NCBI GenBank assembly: GCA_038277395.1
Contig: CM076194.1
Coordinates: forward strand, 115,995,077-116,059,076
Source: Dryocosmus kuriphilus
Taxonomy: Eukaryota; Arthropoda; Insecta; Hymenoptera; Cynipidae
Length of the DNA stretch: 64,000 bases
Reading direction: 5' to 3'
Shown here: positions 1 to 9,423 of the stretch, piece by piece
Layout: each line of letters begins with the position of its first letter
How positions within the stretch are numbered: position 1 is the stretch's first letter
Translations under genes and position numbers: made by a program
The notes under the pieces: model-generated
Databases searched by the model: none
What the model was told of the DNA's origin: nothing
Seen by the model: only the letters and a program-made list of their open reading frames with translations

Positions 1-1068
1 TTCATAAATCGTAGGGGATACCTTTTTCTTAATTATAAAAGGACCCTCATATTGGTCAAAAAGTTTCCCTGCCTTTTTATCCGCTTTATTTGACAGCTTT
101 GTCACCCTTTTTAATACCCTATCTCCTTTTTGGTATTCTATTTCCCTTCTCCTTAAATTATACCTGTTTGCCTGTATATTGTTTGCCTGGTCCAAATTCT
201 TTTGGACTTCCTCCTTTATTACCTGTAGACGTCTTAACCTATCTGTCCAATTATCTACACTTTGGAATTCAATTTCCATATCTGGTTCCAGTTCTCTTTT
301 CAACGACTGGAGTGGTTCTAGTTCGCGACCTAGATTTAAAAATGCTGGGGTGAATTGTGTCGTTGCATTTTTACTGGTATTAATCGCGAATTGTAGATCA
401 TCTATATTTTCGTCCCATGTAGAATGATCGTTTTCTAGGTAAGCTTTGATTATTTGCTTAATCGTTCTATTATACCTTTCGGTGGGATTTGCCTGGGGGT
501 AGTATTTGGGGGTTTTGCTATGCCTTATTCCGAATTTTTCTGTTAATTCGCGAATGGTTTTGTTTACGAATTCTGTGCCGTTGTCCGTGTGGAGAATTCG
601 CGGTGTTCCCCAGCGAGAAATGACACGTTTGTGGAATTCGGATTCTATTATTTTTCCGGTTGCTTTTCTTATGGGGATAATTTCTACCCATTTGGTAAAA
701 ATATCCACGAAAACTAATATATACTGGTTTCTCCCTTTTTTCGATGTTGGTAGTGGTCCCATGATATCTGCAGCAACCATGGTCCACGGTTCTTCTATTA
801 TCCTCTTTCCCATCAACCCTATTTTCGCCTGGTTACCCGGTTTCGTTCTTTGACATACCATACAGTTTTTCACGTATTTGATTATTTCCGAATACATCCC
901 TGGCCAGAAGTAGTACTCGGAAATTCTCGCGTGTGTTTTTTCGGAACCTAAATGTCCCGCTTGTATACTGTCGTGATTTTCTTTAAGAACTTGGTCTCGT
1001 AACTTTTTTGGTACGACGAGTTTCCATGGGTCAGAGTCTGGTAAAAGTGTGGATTTAAGGGATCCGTT
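1..1068 (-). CDS. Integrase domain of gypsy pol (partial, runs off window)
   Basis: This open frame runs from a stop at 1069-1071 to the window edge. In order it shows an H-x-H half of the zinc module (ENHDSIQAGHLG), its CxxC half (NCMVCQ), then the catalytic core. The catalytic residues are Asp at 766-768 (in AADIMGP), Asp at 583-585 (in HTDNGTEF) and Glu at 478-480 (in NPTERYNR). The spacing is 60 residues between the Asps and 34 between the second Asp and Glu, the normal DD35E pattern. Downstream is the basic, charged C-terminal part, which continues off the window. The enzyme processes LTR ends and joins them to host DNA. It is in the same frame as RT but not as the RNase H segment between them. 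The apparent N-terminus only reflects the frame break near 1061-1068. Confidence 0.92.
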
Positions 1069-1685
1069 CTATAAAAATACAGTTGTGAGTCTCTAATTCT
1101 CCATTTTTCGTTTTCTTCCGGGTTCTTTTTTATTTGTCTGATCTTAGTTGAGTACCATTCGTCTGTCGTGTCGTTTGTTTCTGCTCTTGGCTTTTCTACA
1201 CTGCTTGACAAGGCGAAAGCAATTGACTTTGTGCTTTCTCCTGATCTTGACAGTGCGTCTGGCACGACATTTGAGCTGCCTTTTCGATACACGACTTCGT
1301 ACTCATATTCGAGCAGTTCTAGCGCCCATCTTGCTAGTCTGCCAGTGGGGTTTTTTAAATTGTGGAGCCATTTTAACGCGAGATGGTCTGTAATAACTTT
1401 AAATTTATATCCCTCGAGGTATGGTCTAAATTTTCGAATTGCCCATACCACGGCTAGGCACTCTTTTTCCGAGGCTGAATAACGAGTTTCCGCGTCGTTA
1501 AGTGCTCTACTCGCGTAACCTATCACGAAATTTTCCCCTCCAATTGTTTGGGTGAGTACGGCTCCTAAACCTGTATTGCTTGCGTCTGTTTCAAGCTGAA
1601 AGGGTTCTTTAAAATTTGGGCAAGTTAAAATTGGTGCTGATGTCAATAAATCTTTAATTTTTTGGAACGCTTCGTCTTGTTCCAA
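948..1685 (-). CDS. RT connection and RNase H domain of gypsy pol (frame-shifted segment)
   Basis: The protein contains LETDASNTGLGAVLTQ, with the first RNase H Asp. It continues with the typical EKECLAVVWAIRKFRPYL and TDHLALKWL blocks, and VVPDALSRS at the end of the domain. In Ty3/gypsy elements this domain removes the RNA strand during reverse transcription. It lies in a different frame from RT (before) and integrase (after). The upstream break coincides with a run of seven A on the minus strand (about 1714-1720). The downstream one is near 1061-1068, so the last ~115 bases of this ORF are out-of-frame sequence over the start of the integrase. The two shifts compensate each other. Single-base indels, real or from assembly, explain this better than programmed frameshifting. 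Confidence 0.88.
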   Translation of the reverse strand: MEQDEAFQKIKDLLTSAPILTCPNFKEPFQLETDASNTGLGAVLTQTIGGENFVIGYASRALNDAETRYSASEKECLAVVWAIRKFRPYLEGYKFKVITDHLALKWLHNLKNPTGRLARWALELLEYEYEVVYRKGSSNVVPDALSRSGESTKSIAFALSSSVEKPRAETNDTTDEWYSTKIRQIKKNPEENEKWRIRDSQLYFYRTDPLNPHFYQTLTHGNSSYQKSYETKFLKKITTVYKRDI

Positions 1686-3060
1686 ACACCATTCCCATGC
1701 CTGTTTCTTTTTTTAGCAATCTATTTAGGGGTTCGATTACCTCCGAAAAATTGGGGATAAATTTCCTGTACCAACTGGTCATTCCTATAATTCGCTGGAT
1801 TTGTTTAACGTTTTTTGGTTTAGGAAAATTAAGGATTGGCTTGATTTTGTCGTCATCTACCTGTAGACCCTTTTCGTTTACTTTAAATCCGAGGTATCTT
1901 ATTTCCGAACATCCGAACTCACATTTATCCGGACTGATCGTCAACCTAGCATTATTTAATTTATCTAACACGATTTTTAAATATTCCAGGTGATCCTCAA
2001 AATTTTCCGTGACTACGATTATATCATCTAGATAGCAAAACACATTAGGCTTAAGATCTGGGGTTATTATTTTATCCATAAGCCTCTGGAATGTGGCTGG
2101 CGCATTTGTCAGCCCAAATGGCATCCTGTTAAACTCAAACATGCCCTTACCGGGTACTGTAAACGCTGTGATTGGTTTTGAATTTTCCTCTAAGGGGATT
2201 TGCAAGTATGCCAATTTCAAATCGATTTTTGAAATGAATCTTGCTGCTCTAAGGGTGTCTAAGATCTCAGTCATGAGTGGGATGGGATAAAGGTCCTTTT
2301 TGGTTATGTTATTAACCTTGCGAAAATCTAGGCAAAATCTATACTCTCCATTTGGTTTTTTAATCATAACAATCGGATTTGACCAATCCGAGTGGGAGTG
2401 CCTTATTATACCCTGTTCTAACATTTTATCGACTTCTTTAAATATTTCCTGCCTTATTTTTGGGCTAACGTTATAATATCGCTGTTTTATCGGGTCATGT
2501 CCTTGAACATCAATCCTGTGTTCCGTTAAATGTGTTGCCCTGTGTTCTTTTCCCTGGTAAATTTTTATTTTGTCCTCCAATAATTTTTTTAGTTGGGTTT
2601 GTTGACTGTCGTTCAGTTCAACAATACCCTCACAAATTTCCGAAGAATTTAAGTTCTGTTCTTCAATTTTCCCTGGGCTGTCCTTTATATTGTTTAATAA
2701 AATCGCCCTATTTTTAAAATTTATCCATTGGTTTCTGTTTTTCTTTTCTACTAATCCCTTAACCTTTTCCGGTTCTTCATTATTTTTATTTATCCTGCTA
2801 TCCTTTTTCCTATCATTATCTTGATCCTTGTTACCCTTAATTCTATCTGAATTCTTTTTCTTCCTTCTATCTCTAGTTTTAGGTGAGTCTTGGGTGTTTG
2901 TCTCGTCGTTAGTCTCTTGGGTAGGGATTTTTTCTAAAGGTTGGAATTTGTTGCTCGTGGGAATATTTATTAAGTTAGGTCTATCCTCGTCAGGATTTGT
3001 TTCAGGAGTTTGGGCGTACTTTATTTTTTGGGAAGGTTGTGGATCTGTAGCTACTAGGGG
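1654..3060 (-). CDS. Reverse transcriptase of gypsy pol with charged N-terminal linker
   Basis: From 3060 the frame first encodes a hydrophilic Lys/Glu/Asn-rich linker of about 160 residues, then the RT. Visible RT blocks are GIIRHSHSDWSNPIVMIKK, FCLDFRKVNN, the first catalytic Asp in SKIDLKLAYLQIPL, MPFGLTNAPATFQRLMD, and the YLDD box in FCYLDDIIVV (about 2020-2035). The thumb region with YLGFKV and MTSWYRKFIPNFS follows. All three catalytic Asp are present. An ATG at 2578-2580 begins a 308-codon stretch, but in the living element RT is made as part of a polyprotein, so I do not take this as a true start. The last ~35 codons are out of register after the A-run frameshift at about 1714-1720. 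The upstream junction with the protease frame near 3054-3060 is also a frame change. Confidence 0.93.
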   Translation of the reverse strand, partial: PLVATDPQPSQKIKYAQTPETNPDEDRPNLINIPTSNKFQPLEKIPTQETNDETNTQDSPKTRDRRKKKNSDRIKGNKDQDNDRKKDSRINKNNEEPEKVKGLVEKKNRNQWINFKNRAILLNNIKDSPGKIEEQNLNSSEICEGIVELNDSQQTQLKKLLEDKIKIYQGKEHRATHLTEHRIDVQGHDPIKQRYYNVSPKIRQEIFKEVDKMLEQGIIRHSHSDWSNPIVMIKKPNGEYRFCLDFRKVNNITKKDLYPIPLMTEILDTLRAARFISKIDLKLAYLQIPLEENSKPITAFTVPGKGMFEFNRMPFGLTNAPATFQRLMDKIITPDLKPNVFCYLDDIIVVTENFEDHLEYLKIVLDKLNNARLTISPDKCEFGCSEIRYLGFKVNEKGLQVDDDKIKPILNFPKPKNVKQIQRIIGMTSWYRKFIPNFSEVIEPLNRLLKKETGMGMVFGTRRSVPKN

Positions 3061-3668
3061 ATTTCGCTATTTTCCTGATTACGTGTCGCCTTGTCGTATT
3101 CTCTATCGCTTTTGAGGTTAATCGTACCTCCGAACTTCGGTTTTATTTTGTCGGTTTTATTTACATCCTTATTTTCTAACTTATTACTACTATTTACATT
3201 TTTCTTGTCCTTACTATCCTTTTTACCTTTATTATCCTTTTTCATACTTTCAGGTTCTGTTTTGGTTTTGAGTGAGTCTTCTGTTATTGGGATGGGTAGA
3301 GAGTTGGGTTGCGCTTCCATTGGATAGCGCGTGGGTGGGTCACCTGGCAACCACCAGGTCTCTGAGTTATAGTCCAGAGTCATTCGTAAGCTTTTCAGCA
3401 TATCTGTGCCTAATATTCCTACTGAATTTAATTTTGGGACCAACCTGAAAAGTACCTGTTTAATCTTGCTACCTATTAAAATTGGTATTACTACTTGCCC
3501 GATTATTTCGGCTTTTCCGCCGTTAGCGACTAACAACCAATTAGAATCCGGTTTGAGGATACTAAATTTCGCTTTCTTAATTTCTGAAATTAATTTTTCT
3601 CCTGCGTATGAGTGTGAGGCACCTGTATCTACTAAAATCCTGTATGACTCATTTTCAAATTTAGTCAT
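3054..3668 (-). CDS. Retropepsin-type aspartic protease of gypsy pol
   Basis: Near the start is ILVDTGASHSYAG, the D-T/S-G active-site loop of retropepsins. About 60 residues later comes the flap-like and second hydrophobic part ending in GILGTDML, the usual end of a retroviral-type protease. The enzyme works as a dimer and cuts the Gag-Pol polyprotein. The domain takes roughly residues 1-110 of the ORF; the rest is a Lys/Asp/Asn-rich low-complexity tail. The frame stays open upstream of the ATG at 3668 back toward the zinc-knuckle ORF, with which it overlaps in another frame. That fits a gag-pro frameshift. The ORF stops at 3054, right where the RT frame opens, so a further frame change is needed to reach RT. 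Confidence 0.88.
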   Translation of the reverse strand: MTKFENESYRILVDTGASHSYAGEKLISEIKKAKFSILKPDSNWLLVANGGKAEIIGQVVIPILIGSKIKQVLFRLVPKLNSVGILGTDMLKSLRMTLDYNSETWWLPGDPPTRYPMEAQPNSLPIPITEDSLKTKTEPESMKKDNKGKKDSKDKKNVNSSNKLENKDVNKTDKIKPKFGGTINLKSDREYDKATRNQENSEIP

Positions 3669-3754
3669 AAGATGAAAACGCGTTTCTGTGGTCTCATCTT
3701 TATCCGAACTTAAATATTCTGGCGTTCTGATATTAGGTGTTATTTTATTTTCGC

Positions 3755-4546
3755 CTAATATCCGCCCTGGTAGTTTCCCTGGTTATATAAATAATAAGGA
3801 CATTCTCTTTTAAAATGACCTGGCATTTTACAATAAAAACAACTCGAATCGTTATTTTCTTTCTTGTTTTCTGAATTCGAGTTTTTGCCTGAACTATCCT
3901 CTGTTTTATTTTTTCTGTTTCCGTTATTTCCCGGATTTTGGGGTTTATTTCCAAAATTTGGTTTTTGGGGATTTTGGTTTTTATTTTCCCCTGATGCGCT
4001 TTCTGTCTTTTCGTCCGGAAATTCTATCATAGGGTTACTTTGCCTTTGATTCCCTCCCAATGACATTTGGTTAAACATTGGGAACATCTGATTGTAATTT
4101 GGGAATCTTGGTTGGAATCCTGGTGGGATTCTAGGTCTGAAATTGGGTCTTGGGTTTTGTTGAAATTGAGGTTGGAAGGGTAAAAATGGAAATCCGAATG
4201 GTGGGTATGGGTATCGCTTTTTAAAAGGCTTTTTACCTTGATTATTGAAATTTTTCCCGTTATTACTTTCCTTTTTATCCTCTTTATCGGGTTCCGAATT
4301 ATTCTTGTCCTTGTTTTCCTTTTGTTCCCTTTTTTCTTCTATTTTAGGTTCTGTTATTTGTAAAACCTGACCTCTAATTTTCGATTTAACTAATTCTGTT
4401 TCCCATTCCTTTCCTAATTCTTCCAGTTCATCAAATGTCTGAAAATCGTTTCTCTTTATGTACATTTTATATTCTATTCGCAGATTCTCGTATGTTCTAC
4501 GCAATTCCCATTCTAAACTTTTTCTGGGATATAATTTTGTAAACAA
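3755..4546 (-). CDS. Gag C-terminal part with nucleocapsid zinc knuckle
   Basis: The first ~60 residues continue the capsid-like helices of the ORF before it. Then come a Lys/Glu-rich stretch, a Pro/Phe/Asn-rich region, and a CCHC knuckle CFYCKMPGHFKREC (C-x2-C-x4-H-x4-C) about 15 residues from the end. The knuckle binds the element's RNA during particle assembly. The N-terminal 34 bases overlap the preceding gag ORF in a different frame, and the leucine/aromatic pattern continues across the overlap. So one protein was probably split by an indel near 4513-4546. The stop at 3755 lies just before the protease frame, the usual position of the gag-pro junction. Confidence 0.85.
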   Translation of the reverse strand: MFTKLYPRKSLEWELRRTYENLRIEYKMYIKRNDFQTFDELEELGKEWETELVKSKIRGQVLQITEPKIEEKREQKENKDKNNSEPDKEDKKESNNGKNFNNQGKKPFKKRYPYPPFGFPFLPFQPQFQQNPRPNFRPRIPPGFQPRFPNYNQMFPMFNQMSLGGNQRQSNPMIEFPDEKTESASGENKNQNPQKPNFGNKPQNPGNNGNRKNKTEDSSGKNSNSENKKENNDSSCFYCKMPGHFKRECPYYLYNQGNYQGGY

Positions 4547-5352
4547 TTTTCTAATTTTTCTGTCAAATAAGAATGAATATCCTGAGTTCTTTTTTGGTTA
4601 CAAAACTTTATTTTTTGTCTAATTTCCTCGGAAAATTTCTCGTCAATGTATGCGCTTTTAAAATCCTCAAAAAAGTCGGATAAATTTCTCCACGAATTTT
4701 TATTAATTGAGAACCAGTCACGTGCATCCTCAATTAATACCGCGTCTAAATTTTCTAGTATGTCGCGGTCATCTATTTTGTACCCTCTTTTAAATCGTTT
4801 TAAATCTTCCAGGAAACTGGCTGGGCTATCCTCCTTATTATTTCTAAATTTGACCGGCCAATTTGTCATTATTTGGAATGGTGTTTGTACCATTCCAAAT
4901 GGGAAATAAGTCGCTTGAATTGTTTCGTTTCTCCTATTTTCAGGTTCGTATTCGTTTTCAGAACTATTTACATTATTCCGCGATCGTCTACTTGACCTTT
5001 CCCTTGATGTTAAATTTCTGCGCGATCTGTTATTGTTAGAAATTAAATCGTATCCCTTGTCATCGCTGGAGTCAGAGTCGTAAATTCTGAAGTCTGTTTC
5101 TTTTTCCCTTCTTTTCATTGACGTTTTGTTTATTACTCTTTTACTGGTTTCCCTAGGTCTTTCTTCAAGGTCAAACTGAACTGAGTACCTACTGCGGGGT
5201 TCGTTTCGTTTATCTATAGGGGTTCTTTCTGATTTTGTTCTATCTATTGTTTCTTTTGTAAATGAACTATGGGCCTGCGGGTTTAAATTATTTTTACGAA
5301 TTTTTAATTGTTCCATTTTTTCTTTTAAAAATCTTTCTTTTTGTTTATTCAT
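4513..5352 (-). CDS. Gag, matrix/capsid-like part
   Basis: 279 codons. The first half is Arg/Ser/Lys/Glu-rich and disordered. The second half (from about residue 150) reads like a Ty3/gypsy capsid: FPFGMVQTPFQIMTNWPVKF, then SPASFLEDLKRFKRG, DARDWFSIN and the EKFSEEIRQKIKFCNQKRTQ block, which resembles the retrotransposon gag domain. It overlaps the preceding ORF by eight bases in a stop-restart arrangement: the minus strand has ATGAATAA, with the ATG of this ORF ahead of the TAA of the previous one. That could be termination-reinitiation or simply an indel in one long gag. The frame ends at 4513 inside the capsid region and the homology carries on in the next ORF. Confidence 0.82.
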   Translation of the reverse strand: MNKQKERFLKEKMEQLKIRKNNLNPQAHSSFTKETIDRTKSERTPIDKRNEPRSRYSVQFDLEERPRETSKRVINKTSMKRREKETDFRIYDSDSSDDKGYDLISNNNRSRRNLTSRERSSRRSRNNVNSSENEYEPENRRNETIQATYFPFGMVQTPFQIMTNWPVKFRNNKEDSPASFLEDLKRFKRGYKIDDRDILENLDAVLIEDARDWFSINKNSWRNLSDFFEDFKSAYIDEKFSEEIRQKIKFCNQKRTQDIHSYLTEKLENCLQNYIPEKV

Positions 5353-5839
5353 AAAACTCGTTATATTCCGCGCTGTTTAGGAGTTCGTCTGTCTCTAACA
5401 AAAATTGAGTGTTGTTTTCTAAAAATGAGTCAATTTCGAATGTTTTATCGTTAATCGTCCCTAAGATTTCTCGATCTTCTGTTAAGTTTGCTTGTTGCCT
5501 GGGTAAATTTAGCGTTGGCAAATCTGTAGGGTCCCAAGCTAATGACGCATAAGGGTTAATTATTTTACTTGGTTCTTTGTTTGTAATTTCCAAGTCCCTA
5601 CCTGATTTTCCCATTCTTGTTGTTTCGTTTTCATTCCTACGAAAACTTCTACCTCGTCCCACGGATCGGTTTATTATTTTGGGAATTGCACCCATTTTCG
5701 ATGTTCTGTTTATTCCCGAGTCCGGAGTTGGAGGTGCCATAGCTCCCTCCAAGTCCAGGCTCTCTTGATCGGTTTGGATTTCTGTTTGTTTCGGCATTTT
5801 GGGTTTATCTATCTTTAAATTTCCCGATCTGAGTTTCAT
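5345..5839 (-). CDS. Gag N-terminal ORF of the gypsy element
   Basis: 164 residues beginning MKLRSGNLK. The short M-x-L-R-S-G start is common to Gag proteins of Ty3/gypsy elements, and the ATG at 5837-5839 is the first of the coding block after the leader, so I trust this start. The rest is Pro/Ser/Thr/Arg-rich with an acidic C-terminal end (NNTQFLLETDELLNSAEYNE). No enzymatic motif is present. It ends in the eight-base overlap with the next gag ORF. It may be the N-terminal part of a single Gag, or a separate small protein translated first from the genomic RNA. Confidence 0.75.
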   Translation of the reverse strand: MKLRSGNLKIDKPKMPKQTEIQTDQESLDLEGAMAPPTPDSGINRTSKMGAIPKIINRSVGRGRSFRRNENETTRMGKSGRDLEITNKEPSKIINPYASLAWDPTDLPTLNLPRQQANLTEDREILGTINDKTFEIDSFLENNTQFLLETDELLNSAEYNEFYE

Positions 5840-7229
5840 TAATACAGATCGGACAATCGTTACAAATCTTACTTTTCCTCCCTTTGTAGTGTCTACGGTT
5901 GTTTGGGCTGTACAGCCGTCGATACTACCTTAACCTGTAATTTAACTGTTTTGGGGACACCCTATATATATATGTGTTGCTCCCTATTGCTATAGTATAT
6001 ATATATTTCTATAGTACGATGTCCGTTTATTATTTGGACATCCTATATATAATGTCCTTTAAACCTGTTGGTTTCGTACTTGCCAACTCCCTTTGGGTTT
6101 TTTAAATTTACTCTAAATTTTATTTCTGATATTTCGGATTATTCTATTAATTCGTATGATCCGAAAATTTGCTCCTTTTTGCTGTAAATAGCCTGGTTCA
6201 TAAAGTACAGCGCGTGACCTTTGCGCGCTCAGTACTCGTGACCTCGCGGACAGCCCGCCGTCCGGTGAGTTACCCTCTGCCGTACCGCGGTCTGTATCAC
6301 GCGCGTACACTGCCCTCTCCCTGTCACGCAACTAGTCACCCTGTGACGTCTGATGGCTCGTAACAAGCACTTACAATGAAAATTTTACCTTCTTATTTTC
6401 CCATTTCTTTTCGTTAAAATTTCTCAAATTCGAAGTTAAATTCTAGACTGGTACTTATTTATATTTCCAGTCTCTTCGAGTTTGAGAATTGTATTTATTT
6501 CTGTTTCAACCAACTTTGTTTTGTTTGTGCCCAGCGTGACCTTGTACTGCCTAGTTAAACGTTTGATGCGAATTTTATCTTTCTGTAGGTTTCCAAAGTT
6601 ATTTATATTCCAACTTTTCGATAATTTTCTTTCCTTTAATGGTTTCAAAACTTATTACTTCTTAACCCATTTTAAAATTTTATTCCTTTTAAAATTGAAC
6701 AGTTTTACAAAATTTTGGTTTCTTATAACACTTTTTCTTTTCACTTTATTTTTCAACTTGTGAGTTTTTTCTTTAATTTTACTTTCTTTGAAAACCCATT
6801 ATCAACTTAAATATTTCTTTTCTATTTTTATTCAAACTTTCATTTTTAAATTAACCACTTTTCTGACACTTTTATTTTTCCCGATTTTGCTACTCTTAAA
6901 TTTTCAATTTTAATTCTTTTCCGACTTGGTTATTTTATTTTTCACTTTAATACTTTGTCACTTTCTTAGACGGCATGGCACGAACCCGAAACATGGCACA
7001 ATTATCAATAAAATCATCAAACTAGGAACACTCTTAAAACTATTACATTGTATTTATGAAAAAATGTTACCTTTATTATTATGAATGGCACAGGCGGGAG
7101 ATATGGCATGTAATAATGGAGTAAGGTGTCACAGTTTGGAGTTCGGAGTCAGGGTTTGGAGTTTTATTTGTGCTTTCCCAATCTTGGCGGGATGAGGAGG
7201 GAAATTTTTTTTTTTTTTTGGTTTTTTCA
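5840..7229 (-). other. Untranslated leader of the gypsy element
   Basis: About 1.39 kb lie between the primer binding site and the gag ATG with no credible coding sequence. The gag-proximal part (5960-6060) has TATATA-rich direct and inverted repeats around GGACATCC. A GC-rich block at 6185-6365 is followed by T-rich sequence up to about 6960 and a poly-T run at 7207-7219. The leader is long for a gypsy element, so it may include packaging or internal-initiation structure, or an insertion. I cannot tell which. Confidence 0.6.
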
Positions 7230-7240
7230 GTTGGGCGCCA
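7230..7240 (-). promoter_or_regulatory. Primer binding site, tRNA-Lys type
   Basis: On the minus strand this reads TGGCGCCCAAC, the 11-base site complementary to the 3' end of tRNA-Lys that Drosophila gypsy and many relatives use to prime minus-strand DNA synthesis. It lies two bases inside a TG/CA boundary at 7243, which fixes the LTR edge. Confidence 0.8.
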
Positions 7241-7242
7241 GG

Positions 7243-7588
7243 TGTAGAGCAGGACTCTTAACCAGGGAAGGGATTAGGAGGTGGACGCCAAGAATCGGGT
7301 GAAACACAATAAAACAAGGCAGGGTTGTGAAAAACATAGCTTTAATAAAACTTACTTTGCGTGATTAGAACGACGGTCTATGCACAAGAAATATTCAGTG
7401 GATATCTTTCCACAAGAATTGCGACGAGGATCCCGACAGCGGGTAGGCGAGACACAGTGGCAAAACAGACTAACAGTGGAGCCACCACGAGGCGCAACAA
7501 GACTCCCTCTGACCTGAGAACGACGACTCACTCAACCGAACTGGACTGACTCCAATGCCCGACTTAACGGAGACTTGACACTCGGACC
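7243..7588 (-). repeat. 5' LTR of the gypsy element (partial or interrupted)
   Basis: Beside the primer site, plus-strand sequence starts TGTAGAGCAGGACTC, so on the minus strand the LTR ends in CA as expected. The LTR continues at least to 7588, where the giant palindrome begins. The GC-rich sequence of the palindrome's outer arms (7589-7790) has the same composition and may be the rest of the LTR. No second LTR is in the window to confirm the far edge. Confidence 0.55.
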
Positions 7589-7800
7589 AGTGTGCTCAGA
7601 TTGGAAACCGGGGTACCTCCCCACACTAATGCACGCCGTGTCCGTGTGAGATGAGCGGGAAGGAACGGTGGCGCGTACCGAATTCCTTCGTTCCTCGTCG
7701 CTCTCATCTATTAGAGCGGTGCGTCCGACTTCCCCGTCGGCCGGCACGCTTTGGTACTTCCATTGTCGCGTTTCCGAGTCTTTTTAGAGTTTTAGACTTT

Positions 7801-7866
7801 CAGAGCGCGAAGAGAAATGTTTCCCATCCCAGCGTCGCGGGTTTGATTCTCGCCTCGGGCAAAATG
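7801..7866 (+). other. tRNA 3'-half-like motif (outer copy, left arm)
   Basis: GCGGG-TTTGATT-CTCGC (7837-7853) forms a 5-bp T-stem with a 7-base T-loop and a B-box-like core. CTCGGGCA follows, resembling an acceptor strand with discriminator A. No matching 5' half or A box is seen, so this is not a tRNA gene. It is a tRNA-derived fragment or the end of a SINE. Related copies lie at about 8650-8715 (plus) and, inverted, at about 11755-11815 and 12605-12665. Confidence 0.5.
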
Positions 7867-8379
7867 TTTTTTTTTTCTGTTTATTAAAATTATTGCTTAT
7901 AATTTTTTTCATCTTTAAGGGCATGTTTTTCGGCGAAAAAATTTTTTTATCGATTTTTAATTTTGATTTTTAATTTTTTTCTGAATTCAAAAAGAGTTTT
8001 TTTTATTTTTTACACATTTTGTTGTGTTTAATGGGTGGAAAATTTTGTATTTTTAACATTTTCATTGAGCTTGAGGAGAAGAAGTATCGTTTTCAATTTC
8101 TTTTTTGAACTGGAAGAGAGTTCTTAAATATTTAACCATTTGCGTGGTTTTCCCAATCTTACTTGGTTGCATATTCAACTATTTTTAGCTGAAAAGTAAT
8201 CTTTTTTTTTTTTTTATTAAACAGTCAATTATATTATATGTATGTATATAATTTCATTAATATAAATGATTAGCTATTTTGGTCATACGTTCATATAATA
8301 AATGTTAAATTTGACTTTATATACATATTAATAAATAATATTAAAAATTCATTTAATTATATAAATATAAATTATTCTT

Positions 8380-8635
8380 AATTTAAAATAATTGGAAGGA
8401 ATCTCTTTCAAATTAAAATTATTAATTTATCATATCGATATGGAGGATAAGATCGTCGAAAAATAATAATTATATTTCTTATTATTAAAATTGTAATATA
8501 AAATAAAAATGTTATATTAAAATTTTACATTATTTTATATTATAATTCTGTAGTAAATCCTGAAATTAATTCAGATTCTCCTTCTGCTAAATCAAATGGT
8601 GTGCAATTTAATTCTGCTAAATTATATTAAAAGCA
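8380..8635 (-). pseudogene. ND1: NUMT: mitochondrial ND1 fragment (outer copy, left arm)
   Basis: On the minus strand this matches ND1 around FDLAEGESELISGF and, after a deletion and frame change, the RYDKLMILIWKSFLP block. It is the mirror image of the copy at 11838-12115. It lacks part of the segment between the two blocks that the inner copy keeps. It is a non-functional nuclear insertion. Confidence 0.8.
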
Positions 8636-8649
8636 GTCTTTTTAGACTT

Positions 8650-8715
8650 TCAGAGCACGAAGAGAAATGTTTCCCATCCAAGCGTCGCGGGTTTGATTCT
8701 AGCCTCGGGCAAAAG
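8650..8715 (+). other. tRNA 3'-half-like motif (inner copy, left arm)
   Basis: Same motif as at 7801 with a few substitutions. It marks the start of a second, tandem copy of the unit made of tRNA-like motif, T-rich spacer and ND1 fragment that forms each palindrome arm. Confidence 0.45.
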
Positions 8716-8998
8716 TTTTTTTTTCTCAGTTTTTAAAAATTATTTTTTATAATTTTTTTCATTCTTAAGGACATGTTATACTTCGGCGAAAAAATTTTTT
8801 TATCGATTTTTACTTTCTCAAAGTTAACGTCTAAAATACTAAGAATTTCGGGGTTAAAATTTGAGAGATGGTTCACAAGATCGTGATATACGTCTGTGCA
8901 CTCTTATTTTTTTTAGATAATTAAAAAAAATTAATAGAAAATTTAAATATCTATTTTATATTTTCAAAACATAAACCTATTTCAAATTCATTAGCTTT

Positions 8999-9002
<4 letters not shown>

Positions 9003-9043
<41 letters not shown>
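9003..9043. repeat. TA microsatellite (left arm)
   Basis: About 20 uninterrupted TA units. The mirrored tract at 11409-11462 is longer, so the repeat changed length after the palindrome formed. Confidence 0.95.
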
Positions 9044-9048
<5 letters not shown>

Positions 9049-9074
9049 TATTAAAAAATTCATTTAATTATATA

Positions 9075-9423
9075 AATATAAATTATTCTAAATTTCAAAT
9101 AATTGAAAGGAATCTCTTTCAAATTAAAATTATTAATTTATCATGTCGATATCGAGGATAAGATCCTCGAAAAATAATAATTATATTTATTATTATTAAA
9201 ATTTTAATATAAAATAAAAATTTTATATTAAATTTCATAAATAGAATATAATAAGTAAATATCTTATTAATATAATTATTCCATTTTCAGATATAAAAAT
9301 TAAAGCAAATCCTCCTCTTATATATTCTGTATTAAATCCTGAAACTAATTCAGATTCTCCTTCTGCTAAATTAAATGGTGTGCGATTTAATGTTGCTGAA
9401 TTATAATAAAAGCAATGTTTCAT
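9075..9423 (-). pseudogene. ND1: NUMT: mitochondrial ND1 fragment (inner copy, left arm)
   Basis: The minus strand encodes LNRTPFNLAEGESELVSGFN, which follows the ND1 signature RTPFDxAEGESELVSGFN, then GGFALIFISE. After a stop and a frame change comes RGSYPRYRHDKLMILIW. The second block makes sense only if TGA is Trp and AGA is Ser, i.e. in the invertebrate mitochondrial code, so it cannot act as a nuclear gene. It is the mirror image of 11026-11375. Confidence 0.88.

Larger units (their letters stand above)
1..7588 (-). mobile_element. Ty3/gypsy LTR retrotransposon, 5' part, minus strand
   Basis: Reading leftwards on the minus strand the order is LTR, tRNA primer site, long leader, gag, zinc knuckle, protease, reverse transcriptase, RNase H, integrase. 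RT-RNase H-integrase is the Ty3/gypsy order; integrase before RT would mean Ty1/copia. The window start cuts the element inside the integrase, so the rest of pol, any env-like ORF and the second LTR are not visible. The coding region is split over several frames: gag alone occupies three, and RNase H is out of frame with RT and integrase. Some shifts may be natural gag-pol frameshifts. Those in homopolymers look like decay or assembly error. All catalytic motifs that can be seen are intact, so the copy is fairly young. Confidence 0.92.

Noticed and set aside
518..787. 89-codon minus-strand frame with many His/Arg
   Set aside because: It overlaps the integrase frame, which carries the full DD35E motif; this is a shadow.
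7801..7866. Complete tRNA gene
   Set aside because: Only a T-arm and acceptor-like 3' half are present; no A box or matching 5' acceptor strand.
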